The notes: generated by a model not told the origin, from the sequence alone. A stretch of DNA of 22,227 nt from Methanobacteriota archaeon (GCA_023436075.1 JAEZKS010000222.1:1-22227), one strand, 5' to 3'. Positions 1 through 7,445 are shown, counted from the first letter of the stretch. Numbers and translations: made by a program.

Positions 1-68
1 GTCCATGACAAGGCCTTTCTTGCATGACCCCCCAGAAGGCTTGACGTTCTTGCAATTAGCACATGATT

Positions 69-506
69 TCACGACAGCACCTCCATAGCTTTGCCTTCAG
101 TCGGTTTTCCGAACAGCAGTTTTCCTGGCGACTGCGCTACCCTCTCCGGGTGGTCGCTCTGCCAGACGTCCATTCCTACGGTCACGCCATAGGCGCCCGC
201 TGCCAGGACATCTCTGGCCTGCTGCAGAAACGTCTCAGTGTCGGTCCCGAGTTTTCCAGTGCAGGCGACCTTCGCCAGCCCGTCCATCCGGACCGCTCTC
301 CGAAACGAGTTCACGCTGCCCGTGTACTTCACCTTTAGCACGTCCGTGCCAAGCTCCAGCCCGACTCGGGCCACGTAGGCCACTATGGCCGGATCTGTGT
401 CGTTCGGCACGAATTCGTCCCGCGGGTGCATCCATTTGATGATGGGCAGCCCATAGTCCCGGAATAACCAGCTCATGAGCTTATCTGACGGCTCGACCAT
501 GGACAT
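69..506 (-). pseudogene. N-terminally truncated class I (DhnA-type) fructose-bisphosphate aldolase
   Basis: The product (about 145 aa from the ATG at 506; a TTG at 521 would add 5) matches only the C-terminal half of archaeal class I fructose-bisphosphate aldolases of the DhnA/DeoC type, which normally have about 260-270 residues. The strand after residue 25 (IIKWMHPRDEF) and the motif DVLKVKYTG are recognisable; the lysine in KYTG corresponds to the Schiff-base lysine of the family. The later strand GAYGVTVGMDVWQSDHP corresponds to the phosphate-binding end of the barrel. The first three to four beta/alpha units are missing, and the sequence upstream of 521 turns at once into AT-rich non-coding DNA, so the truncation is real and not a window-edge effect. 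Half a TIM barrel is unlikely to be active by itself. I call it a remnant, although the reading frame is clean and a small expressed protein cannot be excluded. Confidence 0.65.
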
Positions 507-744
507 CACAAGGGAGTACAAAGCATGGAATTATATTATTGAGCAATGGATAAATAAGTAAAAAATATAATATGTTGCGGAAAAAGCGGTTTTGCGATAA
601 TATCTCTTATCTTAACCGTTAGCCTGGGAAGCCGCAAGCAGGTTTATTTGGCATTTTGGCCATATTTCCCCGTCCGGACCGGATTATTATCACAACAAAG
701 AATAGTATGGCTGAGAAAGCCTATTTATCTTGCCGCTATATGGT

Positions 745-1248
745 ATGTCGGGGAAAGGATTGGACAGGACCGGACACACGGGAGGCTCGCTGCTCCTTTA
801 CTTCGGCGTACTGTACGTCACGGGAGGAAGAGGCGACACGATCGAGACGCTGGCGCTGGCAATCGTAGCCGCCGCAGTGGCAACATTCATGTCGGTAAAG
901 CAGGACAAGGACAACTTCCTCTGGGGCATCTTCCATCGGACGTGGATCACCCACAGCCTGACGACTGTCGTCATAGCCACTGGCGTGACATACGTGGCTC
1001 TCGACCGGCTGATGCCAGGGAGCAGGATCGCCATTTACCTTGCTCTCGCCATATTCAGCGCGACACTGTCACACGTGCTGCTGGACTCGCTGACGAAGAG
1101 CGGCGTGCCGCTGCTGGGACCATTCGACGATACGAAAAGAGGACTGCGATGGTTCAAGGGCAACAACGTTTTCGTAAACTGGGCATTTCTGACTGCCGGC
1201 CTCGCTATGGCGGCACTCTACTTCGGGCTTTTACATTTACCAGTTTAG
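745..1248 (+). CDS. Membrane-bound metal-dependent hydrolase, DUF457/YdjM-like
   Basis: A 167-residue membrane protein with about four hydrophobic helices. It carries the features of the DUF457 (YdjM, predicted membrane-bound metal-dependent hydrolase) family: an early TGH (H11), the HRTWITHS block at residues 64-71 and the HVLLDSLTKSGVPLL block from residue 110, where His/Asp residues could bind a metal, followed by the aromatic WFKGNNVFVNW stretch. The family's substrate is not known; some members are linked to DNA-damage regulons in bacteria. I prefer the ATG at 745; an in-frame TTG at 730 and a TTG at 760 behind a GGAAAGG are alternatives, and no strong ribosome binding site settles it. 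The 3' end overlaps the convergent small gene by 44 bases. Confidence 0.8.
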   Translation: MSGKGLDRTGHTGGSLLLYFGVLYVTGGRGDTIETLALAIVAAAVATFMSVKQDKDNFLWGIFHRTWITHSLTTVVIATGVTYVALDRLMPGSRIAIYLALAIFSATLSHVLLDSLTKSGVPLLGPFDDTKRGLRWFKGNNVFVNWAFLTAGLAMAALYFGLLHLPV

Positions 1249-1438
1249 CCCCGGTTCGGGCGGAGATTTCGCAGTTTAGTTTTTCCGCCCGGTCGATCGC
1301 CATGTCAAGACACAGACCGATCACCTGAAGGTGCTCCCGGCTGTCAAAATCCAGGCGAGCGATGCAGACATTATCCAGCAATTCGAGCAAGCGCTTCGCC
1401 TGGTCATCCATTTTCGATAGCTCTGCAACGTTGCTCAT
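1205..1438 (-). CDS. Small hypothetical protein (77 aa)
   Basis: A 77-residue soluble protein, probably helical and rich in charged residues (KMDDQAKRLLELLDNVCIARLDF and similar), not recognised as a known family. Support for a real gene is a TATA-like box (CTTTTTAAAG, 1461-1470 on this strand) beginning 31 bases before the ATG, the same spacing seen at other genes of this window, which suggests a leaderless transcript. It converges on and overlaps the DUF457 gene by 44 bases. No function is proposed. Confidence 0.6.
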   Translation of the reverse strand: MSNVAELSKMDDQAKRLLELLDNVCIARLDFDSREHLQVIGLCLDMAIDRAEKLNCEISARTGAKLVNVKARSRVPP

Positions 1439-1460
1439 AATACTGAGAAAAGCAGGTCGT

Positions 1461-1470
1461 CTTTAAAAAG
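1461..1470 (-). promoter_or_regulatory. TATA-like box of the 77-aa gene
   Basis: The minus strand reads CTTTTTAAAG, with the T-run starting 31 bases before the ATG at 1438. That places the start site at or within a few bases of the start codon, consistent with an archaeal leaderless mRNA. Sequence inference only. Confidence 0.4.
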
Positions 1471-1573
1471 CCTATGTTACTATCGGTTAATCGACAAACG
1501 TTGTGATATAATGAGTCTCACGTCGCCGAAATCGACGACGGAGGCCGATTGCCGGTTCAGTTCATGATTCGGT

Positions 1574-2242
1574 TCAAATCAGTGATACAAGGTCCAGCAG
1601 CGCTTTCTTCGGGTCTTTCGCCTTGACGACGCCCGAGGCCAGCAGCACGCCGCTGGTGCCCAGGCCAAGAGCGGCCTTCACGACCTCTCCTTTCGATATG
1701 CCCGCGCCGCAAAGCACGATCGTCTCCGGACTGGTCTCTCTGACCGCTTGAACCGAGTTTCTCACGATGTCCGGGTCGGCCTTTGATACAGGGATGCCAC
1801 TGCCGATCAGCTCGGGCGGCTCGATGGCGATGTAATCTGGCTTGAACGCGGCCACCTCCCGGACCTTGTCGATGCTCTCGGCGCAGACCACGGAAGTCAG
1901 CTTGTGGCTGCGGCACTGGGCCACGCACATGCTGATCTTTTCAGCCGGAAGCCGGTCCTCGGAATGGTTGATCAGCGAGCCGGATGCGCCAGCCTCGACC
2001 AGCGCCAGCGGAAGCACATGGCCCGTATGGCTGCCCGGCTCGATGGGGTCGATGTGCTGGGAGAAGACCTCGATATCCGAGTTCCTGTGCAGGTACAGGT
2101 CCGGGGTCTGCGGGCAGACGACGATGCGCACGCCCTTTTCACGCATTACCTCGTGTGCCATGCGGGTGAGCACACGTCCCTTCAAGCCGGTACTTTCGAC
2201 ATATGTCTTATAGTTCAGGATGATGACGGGCAACTGCTCCAT
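1574..2242 (-). CDS. tpiA: Triosephosphate isomerase (archaeal type)
   Basis: Interconverts dihydroxyacetone phosphate and glyceraldehyde 3-phosphate in cytosolic gluconeogenesis/glycolysis. At 222 residues it has the compact length of archaeal TPIs (bacterial ones are about 250). The catalytic set is visible: N10 and K12 in LNYKTY, H93 in INHSE and the general base E141 in AIEPPELIGSG, followed by the mobile loop; the phosphate-binding segments CGAGIS (178-183) and SGVLLASGVVKA (from 197) are intact. It starts at the ATG at 2242 directly behind GGTAATTATA, with a TATA-like TTATTAAAG about 30 bases upstream. It stands alone and is divergent from the membrane-protein gene at 2347. The truncated aldolase nearby belongs to the same pathway, but the two are separated by unrelated genes. 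Confidence 0.96.
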   Translation of the reverse strand: MEQLPVIILNYKTYVESTGLKGRVLTRMAHEVMREKGVRIVVCPQTPDLYLHRNSDIEVFSQHIDPIEPGSHTGHVLPLALVEAGASGSLINHSEDRLPAEKISMCVAQCRSHKLTSVVCAESIDKVREVAAFKPDYIAIEPPELIGSGIPVSKADPDIVRNSVQAVRETSPETIVLCGAGISKGEVVKAALGLGTSGVLLASGVVKAKDPKKALLDLVSLI

Positions 2243-2308
2243 TATAATTACCTGATAATAATAGGTCCTTGCCTTTAATAACGATTTCCTGTGCGGATCG
2301 TGGTCAGC

Positions 2309-2316
2309 GTTATATG
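2309..2316 (+). promoter_or_regulatory. TATA-like box of the 155-aa membrane protein gene
   Basis: GTTATATG on the + strand lies 31-38 bases before the ATG at 2347, the right distance for an archaeal TATA box with a very short leader. It sits in the divergent region shared with tpiA. Confidence 0.4.
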
Positions 2317-2346
2317 CTAAAAAGGCAGATATAACCTAGAGCCATT

Positions 2347-2814
2347 ATGAGTTACATCGTCGACGTCGCGAAGATTTCCGCCGCCGGGATCGTGTCGGTG
2401 ATCCTGGTATCGCTGGCAGCTTTCGGCGCAAGCCGGCTGTTTCCCGCCGAACCTATCATCTACTTTATCCTGTGGGCATTCGTGCTGGTTCCCGTCGCGC
2501 TGATGATCGTCGGTGCTCTCGGTGCCAGAGCAGGCTACTATGCGTGCATGGGCCCGAACCGGTCGGTCACCACCGCAGTGATCGTGTCGCTAATCTCTGC
2601 GCTGGGAGGCATAGCCCTCTGGCTGCTGGCCAGCCAGGTCACCGGATCGCAGGATTTCGCCAGCCAGTACCTTGAAACCCTCGATGCCAGAGACTACATG
2701 GAACTGGCGTTCCTGCTGGTGGTCTATGCCCTGTCGGGGACGATAGGCGGCATCGTCGATTATTTTATCTCGAAAGGCCGGGTCTGCGAGACAAGGCCTG
2801 GCGAGAGAAGATAA
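2347..2814 (+). CDS. Four-helix integral membrane protein, unknown function
   Basis: A 155-residue hydrophobic protein with four predicted membrane helices: about residues 8-30, 37-60, 76-98 and 115-138. A short loop between helices 2 and 3 (ARAGYYACMGPNR) and a soluble, acidic loop of about 18 residues (TGSQDFASQYLETLDARDY) before helix 4 are the only polar parts; the C-terminus is basic. No catalytic motif or family was recognised. The start is supported by the upstream TATA-like box, and the codon usage is GC-rich like the flanking genes. It could be a lineage-specific membrane protein. Function is left open. Confidence 0.75.
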   Translation: MSYIVDVAKISAAGIVSVILVSLAAFGASRLFPAEPIIYFILWAFVLVPVALMIVGALGARAGYYACMGPNRSVTTAVIVSLISALGGIALWLLASQVTGSQDFASQYLETLDARDYMELAFLLVVYALSGTIGGIVDYFISKGRVCETRPGERR

Positions 2815-2902
2815 AATTGCTATGTCGGCAGACTGCATGAGAACCCAAAAGCAATAATACGAGGGCCTGGGAACGGTCACCCGCGTGCATGCGAATCAGA
2901 GT

Positions 2903-3027
2903 CCGGGTGGTCTTGATGACGGCAAGCTTTTCCGCGTTGCGGACGCCCTTGGCGTTCCTGATTTCCAGTCTTACGCCCCGATCTTCAGCATCTTCTTTGC
3001 ACCGGCACTTTCCGCGCAGTCCTGAAG
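2903..3027 (-). pseudogene. Decayed fragment of a DUF3788 protein
   Basis: On the minus strand, one frame gives AESAGAKKMLKI (about 3027-2983) and a second frame gives RGVRLEIRNAKGVRNAEKLA followed by VIKTTR (about 2980-2903). Put together across a frameshift, this matches the C-terminus of the intact DUF3788 protein encoded at 5038-5454 (AKKYVEGRAVRLEV, then DVRDIEKLAAAK). No start or N-terminal part remains, so this is a frame-shifted relic of a paralogue. Seen by manual translation and comparison within the window. Confidence 0.6.
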
Positions 3028-3039
3028 TTTAGCGCGAGA

Positions 3040-3660
3040 TCATTTCAGGCTGTTCATTAGCTTTCTTAGCATGTAGTCGGCATAGTCGCGAAAGTTTTCT
3101 GGCCTCGACAGACGACCCGGACCTTCAGTTTCCACATAGAGCGATATTGCTCCATGCAGGGTCGACCAGAGATAATAGGTCAGGTAGTTCGGGTCGTCTT
3201 TCCGAATTTCTCCCGCATCGATAGCGTCCCTGACAACGGAAGTAACGATCACGATAGCGCGAGATTCGTGGGATTCCTCGAAAGGTCCGATACTTGCTGC
3301 AGGCGGTGGCGGTATCATGTTCATCATCCGGTATGCCGGCAGATCCGTCAGGGCGGTATCGATGTAGTAATAAGCGATCTTCTCCAGCAGTTCGACTTTA
3401 CCTCCTTCGTGATCGCTGATGATCTTCTCCAGGCCGTTGACGTAACCCTCATAGTACCGGCCGATGATGGCAAACCAGAGCTCGCGCTTGGTCGCAACGT
3501 AGTGGTACAAGTTTCCCGGCGACATGCCCAGGTTTCCAGCCAGCTCTCTCATGATGAAGCCATCGGCACCCCTGGTGACGAAAAGCCCGGCTCCGGCAAC
3601 GATGATCCTGTCCATCTGCTCCTTTTTCCTCTCCGGGGATCTGGCTCTCGTGGATTTCAT
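3040..3660 (-). CDS. TetR/AcrR-family transcriptional regulator
   Basis: A dimeric DNA-binding repressor of the TetR family, about 206 residues, a typical length. The N-terminal helix-turn-helix is clear: FVTRGADGFIMRELAG then NLGMSPGNLYHYVATK and RELWFAII (about residues 28-66). The all-helical C-terminal half should bind a ligand and form the dimer; it contains an unusual PPPPAAS stretch around residue 118. The ATG at 3660 is preferred; the codon before it is GTG. A TATA-like TTTATTTATA (3685-3694, minus strand) ends about 25 bases upstream, suggesting a leaderless mRNA. The gene diverges from the exported nitroreductase-like gene at 3822, and two related palindromes lie between them, one overlapping this gene's own TATA box. 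Autorepression and control of the neighbour are therefore likely. Confidence 0.92.
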   Translation of the reverse strand: MKSTRARSPERKKEQMDRIIVAGAGLFVTRGADGFIMRELAGNLGMSPGNLYHYVATKRELWFAIIGRYYEGYVNGLEKIISDHEGGKVELLEKIAYYYIDTALTDLPAYRMMNMIPPPPAASIGPFEESHESRAIVIVTSVVRDAIDAGEIRKDDPNYLTYYLWSTLHGAISLYVETEGPGRLSRPENFRDYADYMLRKLMNSLK

Positions 3661-3686
3661 CACGGGGGCATTGGTCGTTCAACGTA

Positions 3687-3707
3687 TAAATAAACATTGT
3701 TCACTTA
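3687..3707. promoter_or_regulatory. Palindromic operator 1 (probable TetR site)
   Basis: An inverted repeat of 9-base arms, TAAATAAAC and GTTCACTTA, around a 3-base spacer (7 of 9 positions pair). It is part of a 29-base direct repeat (3687-3715) that matches 3738-3766 at 25 of 29 positions. It overlaps the TATA-like box of the TetR gene, so binding would block transcription of the regulator. Confidence 0.6.
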
Positions 3708-3737
3708 TCGAAAGGTTTAATACGACGGCGATTATAG

Positions 3738-3758
3738 TAAGTAAACACAGTTCACTTA
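3738..3758. promoter_or_regulatory. Palindromic operator 2 (probable TetR site)
   Basis: Arms TAAGTAAAC and GTTCACTTA around the spacer ACA (8 of 9 positions pair). Its centre is 51 bases from that of operator 1. A + strand TATA-like TTATA (3756-3760) overlaps its right edge, so it is placed to control the gene at 3822. Confidence 0.65.
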
Positions 3759-3821
3759 TAGAAAGGCGACCAGGCGACTGATAAACACGATATTACAACC
3801 TTCTTACCCCGGTGCGTTTTA

Positions 3822-4991
3822 ATGAGCGATAAAAAACCGATGAACAGGAGAACATTTTTGAAATGCGCCGGAGCCGTCGGGGCCATGGCCGCCGGAGGGG
3901 TCGCATGGCGCGCATATGATCAGGGAGTATTTAGCGTGGGAGCAGGGCCCGCATACGAGCAGTGGATAAACTGGCGTACGGAAGACCCGGATGATCTGCA
4001 AAACCTGGTCCGCGCGGCCATACTTGCGGCCAACCCTCATGACTCCCAGCCATGGAAGTTCAGAGTCACGCCCGATCAAATTGACGTCTATGCCGATACC
4101 AGCCGCAACCTGGGGTCCGTCGATCCCTTCCGCCGGGAGATGTACTTGGGCCTGGGCTGTGCGCTGGAAAACCTGCTGCTGACTGCCGAAGCCGGGAGCT
4201 ACGCCTGCCGGCTGAGCCTGATGCCCGATGACGATGCGACACACGTCGCTACTGTCGGGCTCTCGAAAGGCGACAGCCGGCCGTCGGCGCTATACCATGC
4301 GATACCGTTACGCCACACCAATCGCGGCCCTTACGACAGGGCCCGGATAGTCGATATCGGCTCGCTGAACGCCTTACGAGACCTGAACGAAGACGATGAT
4401 ATCGCTGTCTTCTGGTTTACTACGGACGCCGACCGCAGCCGGATAGGGGACCTGACGGTCAAAGCGACGGAAGTCATCATTGCCGACAGCGAGCAGGATG
4501 CCGACAGCTGCAGGTGGAACCGCAGCAGCTGGCAGGAGGTCCAGGAGCACAAGGACGGCATAACGGTCGACACGTCAGGGCTGCCTGGTTATATGATAAT
4601 ATTGTCGAAGATCCTGCCGGCGCAGTCTCACGAGCAAAACGATAAATACTGGCTGAGCTCGACGCGGGATAACCAGGTCGCTACGGCCGGTGCCTACGGC
4701 ATCATTGCCGCCCGCGACAGCCATGACAACGTCATGAGATTAAAAGGAGGACGACTATATCAAAGGATGAGCCTCTCGGCCACCGTTGACGGAATGGCGA
4801 CGCAGCCCATGAACCAGATGCTCGAACGGGCTGAAAGAGAGTCCGTCCTTGGCATCGAGCCATCTTTCGGCAATGCCCTGGCCGATCTGACCGGAAAGGA
4901 CTGGCAGGCGCTGATCCTGTTCAGGATCGGTTACCCGTCGATAAACGCCGGTCGAAGCCCTCGAAGGGATCTCAAAGATGTGTTGATATGA
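3822..4991 (+). CDS. Tat-exported nitroreductase/Acg-type flavin protein
   Basis: A 389-residue protein with a twin-arginine signal (NRRTFLKCAGA, residues 8-18, then a hydrophobic stretch to about 30), so it should be exported folded, carrying its flavin. The body matches the Acg-like branch of the nitroreductase superfamily: AILAANPHDSQPWKF (67-80), a typical FMN-binding segment, and AIPLRHTNRGPYDR (160-173), the characteristic RHTNR block. Nitroreductases use FMN to reduce nitro groups, quinones or other oxidants; Acg-type members are poorly characterised and may bind rather than turn over flavin. The ATG at 3822 is the only start placing the RR motif correctly. Two palindromes upstream and the divergent TetR gene point to ligand-induced expression, possibly a response to a toxic redox-active compound. 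The substrate is not deducible. Confidence 0.85.
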   Translation: MSDKKPMNRRTFLKCAGAVGAMAAGGVAWRAYDQGVFSVGAGPAYEQWINWRTEDPDDLQNLVRAAILAANPHDSQPWKFRVTPDQIDVYADTSRNLGSVDPFRREMYLGLGCALENLLLTAEAGSYACRLSLMPDDDATHVATVGLSKGDSRPSALYHAIPLRHTNRGPYDRARIVDIGSLNALRDLNEDDDIAVFWFTTDADRSRIGDLTVKATEVIIADSEQDADSCRWNRSSWQEVQEHKDGITVDTSGLPGYMIILSKILPAQSHEQNDKYWLSSTRDNQVATAGAYGIIAARDSHDNVMRLKGGRLYQRMSLSATVDGMATQPMNQMLERAERESVLGIEPSFGNALADLTGKDWQALILFRIGYPSINAGRSPRRDLKDVLI

Positions 4992-5037
4992 TGTCGCCAC
5001 TGCGATCTGGAAAGAATAAAAGGTGTTGCGATACCTG

Positions 5038-5454
5038 CTAGTTCGCCATTTTGGCGGCGGCCAGCTTTTCTATGTCTCGAACATCCTCCGCGCTCCTCAC
5101 TTCAAGCCGCACCGCCCGGCCCTCGACGTACTTCTTCGCCGTGTCGATGACCTGCAGCACGTCGGCGGGCAGATCGCTTTCGTGGGCGATCTTCACCGCC
5201 TTCTCTCCCAGGGCGAACGACGCTAAAAAGTGGCCTTTGCATGGGGTCATATACAGGACGGCCCGCTTCTCCGTCTTGAGCCGCAGCGTCCAGCCGGACG
5301 ATTTGCTGTAGAAGCTCCACTCCGGCGAGGCGGAATATTGCGAAGATATATGCATCTTCAGATCGTTCCACAGGACGTACGAGTCTCCCAGCGTCGTCTT
5401 CAGATCGGCGTCATGCGGTTGTTTTGATTTATCGTCGAAGGCGCTCAATGCCAT
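5038..5454 (-). CDS. DUF3788 family protein
   Basis: A 138-residue cytosolic protein that fits DUF3788: an N-terminal FDDKSKQP segment, a central PEWSFYSKSSGWTLRLK block (about residues 44-60), the ILYMTP-like strand RAVLYMTPCKGHFLASFALG and a C-terminal EGRAVRLEVRSAEDV tail. Proteins of this family are small with no established function. The start ATG at 5454 fits the family's usual N-terminus. It is convergent to the nitroreductase-like gene, with 46 bases between stops. A frame-shifted relic of a second copy lies at 2903-3027, so the gene was duplicated on either side of the TetR/nitroreductase pair and one copy decayed. Confidence 0.85.
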   Translation of the reverse strand: MALSAFDDKSKQPHDADLKTTLGDSYVLWNDLKMHISSQYSASPEWSFYSKSSGWTLRLKTEKRAVLYMTPCKGHFLASFALGEKAVKIAHESDLPADVLQVIDTAKKYVEGRAVRLEVRSAEDVRDIEKLAAAKMAN

Positions 5455-5852
5455 TGGATACCGACTCCCTGTTCATATACAGATTAGGCAATATAAGAAT
5501 GTCTCTGCGCGCTCTGCATTCGACAAAGTGTCGGGAAGCATAGAACCGTATTTTTCTTGCCGAGAGTCGGGTGACGGTCGGAGCACTGGTCAGGTATGAG
5601 AGAATGAAAAAAGCAAGCAGTCATACGCGCGCGTGGCCGAGCCACAGGGCGCCCCGGTCTAGTCGTCCGGGAAGGGGAAATAGGGCATAGTTTTTATGCA
5701 GCAGCGTTCGCTGCGTGGCGAAGCCTGCGATCGCTGCGGCCTTAAACGGTTCCAGCTATTCAAAGTCGAAAGCCCGGATCAAAAGATGCCACAGGGCTAC
5801 CTTGCAAATGGCCGTCGATATCACCAATCTTAAAAGTTTTTGTTTGAATATC
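5455..5852. other. Non-coding stretch upstream of the long inverted repeat
   Basis: No convincing gene. It holds an alternating purine-pyrimidine tract with a hairpin (5622-5645), a CG-rich hairpin GCAGCG/CGCTGC near 5703-5716, and otherwise low-signal sequence. Open frames here have no ribosome binding site, and the largest runs into the 10-base repeats at 5853, so I treat them as chance. Confidence 0.5.
5622..5645. repeat. Alternating CG tract plus small hairpin, copy 1
   Basis: Positions 5622-5635 alternate strictly pyrimidine-purine (CATACGCGCGCGTG) and lead into a GTGGC/GCCAC hairpin with loop CGA. Similar elements occur at 7560 and 13864, all outside genes. Confidence 0.45.
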
Positions 5853-6087
5853 GTCTTGGCGCTCCTTGGCGCTCCTTGGCGAGCTAAAACCACTCCTGCT
5901 TTTCTCTACGCTAAGCCTGATCATGGCCAGCATTGTGATTTATGAGCGGGTATGCGCAGCGCGTTAACTTTCGCCATGACTTCTTGCCCGTGCCAGGGCA
6001 GCGACGAACGCCTGGTCAGTGGTAGGTAGAGGAAAAGGAGCGCAGTTCCATCTCGCCAAGAACCGCCAAGACGCGCCAAGAACGCCA
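5853..6087. repeat. Imperfect long inverted repeat built from 10-base units
   Basis: The left end repeats CTTGGCG three times at 10-base intervals (5855-5882). The right end (6053-6085) carries the complementary CGCCAAG motif three times. The similarity continues inward: the left arm near 5894-5928 and the reversed right arm near 6008-6042 share a CTTTT-C-TCTAC block followed by CTGA-CA-GG. The element spans about 235 bases between the DUF3788 and fae-hps genes. It looks like a degenerate mobile or REP-like palindromic element; no transposase is present. Confidence 0.55.
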
Positions 6088-6180
6088 TATACGCATGCAC
6101 TCCAGCGCATCTGTTGTTTTTCATGAGAACGCAGAGACGTATCGACGATAGCCCGGGACAACTACAGGTACGGCTTAAGA

Positions 6181-6213
6181 AAAAGGAATACAGAGGGCAT
6201 ATCGAGCCCTCTG
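6181..6213 (-). terminator. Terminator-like hairpin after fae-hps
   Basis: An 8-base perfect stem CAGAGGGC/GCCCTCTG (6191-6198 and 6206-6213, 7-base loop), starting 10 bases past the fae-hps stop and followed on the minus strand by TATTCCTTTTTCTT. This is the form of an intrinsic-like terminator. Confidence 0.55.
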
Positions 6214-6223
6214 GTACGACGGT

Positions 6224-7411
6224 TCAGAAGTCCGTCATTATGCGGTACTGGTCGATCTCTTCCTTGTGCATCGACTCCAGGAACTCGCGGGCCACGCCCT
6301 CGATGTCCTTGGCGTTGGTGATGGCGCGGCCTACGACCAGAATATCGGCGCCGCCCTTTAAGGCAACCTCGACGTTCTCGACCTTGACGCCGCCTGCGAC
6401 GGCCACTAACAGCTTCTTGCCGCCTGCGGCCTTCTTGATCTCGTGGATGTTGCCCCAGGCGTGCTCGGCCTTGCCCTCGGTGTCAATGCCGCGGTGCAGC
6501 TCGACGATGTCCGGCTTGATCTTGAGTGCTGCGATGAGCTTCGCCGGGTTGTCGACGTTCAGCGTGTCGATGATCGAGTATATGCCGACCTTGCGGGCCT
6601 CCTCGATGAACTTCTCGATGGTCGCGACGGGCGCCAGGCCGGAGCAGACGACCGCGTCAGCGGTGGCGTCGGCGGCCATGCGGGCTTCCAGGTTGCCGGT
6701 GTCCAGCGTCTTGAGGTCGGCGACTATGAAAGCGTCCTTGCGGAGTTCCCTGATCCTGGAGATGACCGACAGGCCATAGCGCTTGATCAGCGGGGTGCCG
6801 GCCTCGATGACCACGTGGTCGTTCTTCGGCACGTTCTTGAGAACCTTCTCTACGACGCCCATGTCAGGCGCGTCAATGGCGACCTGCAGGTAGGGCGGGT
6901 CCCAGAGCCGGGTGATCTTGTAGCCCATGATCGCGTGCACGCCCCGGTCCTTCTCGTAGGTGACCTTGTCCACGGACGGGAACTTCTCCATGGCGCGGGA
7001 GAGCGCGAGCTTGGTCGCGCCGTAGTTGTACTTGTATATCTTCACGGTGTCCTCGGCCTCGGGGTGGATGAACACCGAAGCGATGATCACGACGTCCTCG
7101 CAGATGTCCTTCGGCACCACGCCTTCCTCGACCGCGTCGGCCACCGCCTTGGCGACCGCGGCCTGGGCAGGCCCGAAGATCTGGCCGATCTGGGCCATGT
7201 CCTTGACCGTGACCTTCGGCACGATGATCGTGGCCGGTTTCGGGATCAGGTTGGGCCGCACGACCGCGAGCAGGGGCGTGTGCCCCGCGGATAATTGTGT
7301 TAAGCCGTTGGCAAAGGCGGCACCTACAGGTCCGTCCTTGTCACCGATGAGCAAGTCGACGTGGGCCACCTCATTGCCCTCGCCTATGAGCGCTTCTCCG
7401 ATCAGGTACAT
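6224..7411 (-). CDS. fae-hps: Bifunctional formaldehyde-activating enzyme / 3-hexulose-6-phosphate synthase
   Basis: A 395-residue fusion of Fae (about 1-165) and Hps (about 172-390), as found in many methanogens. Fae condenses formaldehyde with tetrahydromethanopterin; H17 in AHVDLLIG is the expected catalytic histidine, and the PKVTVKDMAQIGQIFGPAQAAVAKAV region is typical. Hps interconverts ribulose 5-phosphate plus formaldehyde and hexulose 6-phosphate; LQVAIDAPD (D180), E203 in VIEAG, the VADLKTLDTG motif (D232, K234, D237) and GGVKVENV are intact. In archaea lacking the oxidative pentose pathway this route supplies ribulose 5-phosphate from fructose 6-phosphate, and Fae traps the formaldehyde released. 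The ATG at 7411 matches the Fae N-terminus and has GAGGT 8 bases upstream; the open frame continues 140 codons further upstream, but that extension is non-homologous. No separate hexulose-phosphate isomerase gene is adjacent. Confidence 0.97.
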   Translation of the reverse strand: MYLIGEALIGEGNEVAHVDLLIGDKDGPVGAAFANGLTQLSAGHTPLLAVVRPNLIPKPATIIVPKVTVKDMAQIGQIFGPAQAAVAKAVADAVEEGVVPKDICEDVVIIASVFIHPEAEDTVKIYKYNYGATKLALSRAMEKFPSVDKVTYEKDRGVHAIMGYKITRLWDPPYLQVAIDAPDMGVVEKVLKNVPKNDHVVIEAGTPLIKRYGLSVISRIRELRKDAFIVADLKTLDTGNLEARMAADATADAVVCSGLAPVATIEKFIEEARKVGIYSIIDTLNVDNPAKLIAALKIKPDIVELHRGIDTEGKAEHAWGNIHEIKKAAGGKKLLVAVAGGVKVENVEVALKGGADILVVGRAITNAKDIEGVAREFLESMHKEEIDQYRIMTDF

Positions 7412-7445
7412 TGTTTCTACCTCATCTCGCACTATACGCTTATGG

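Noticed and set aside
5715..5945. A 76-codon + strand frame in the gap before fae-hps
   Set aside because: It runs through the CTTGGCG repeats, has no ribosome binding site, and its composition is not protein-like.
6443..7294. A long + strand frame (283 codons) opposite fae-hps
   Set aside because: An antisense shadow of a GC-rich, strongly conserved gene; the translation is low-complexity, rich in D, G, V and R, with no recognisable domain.
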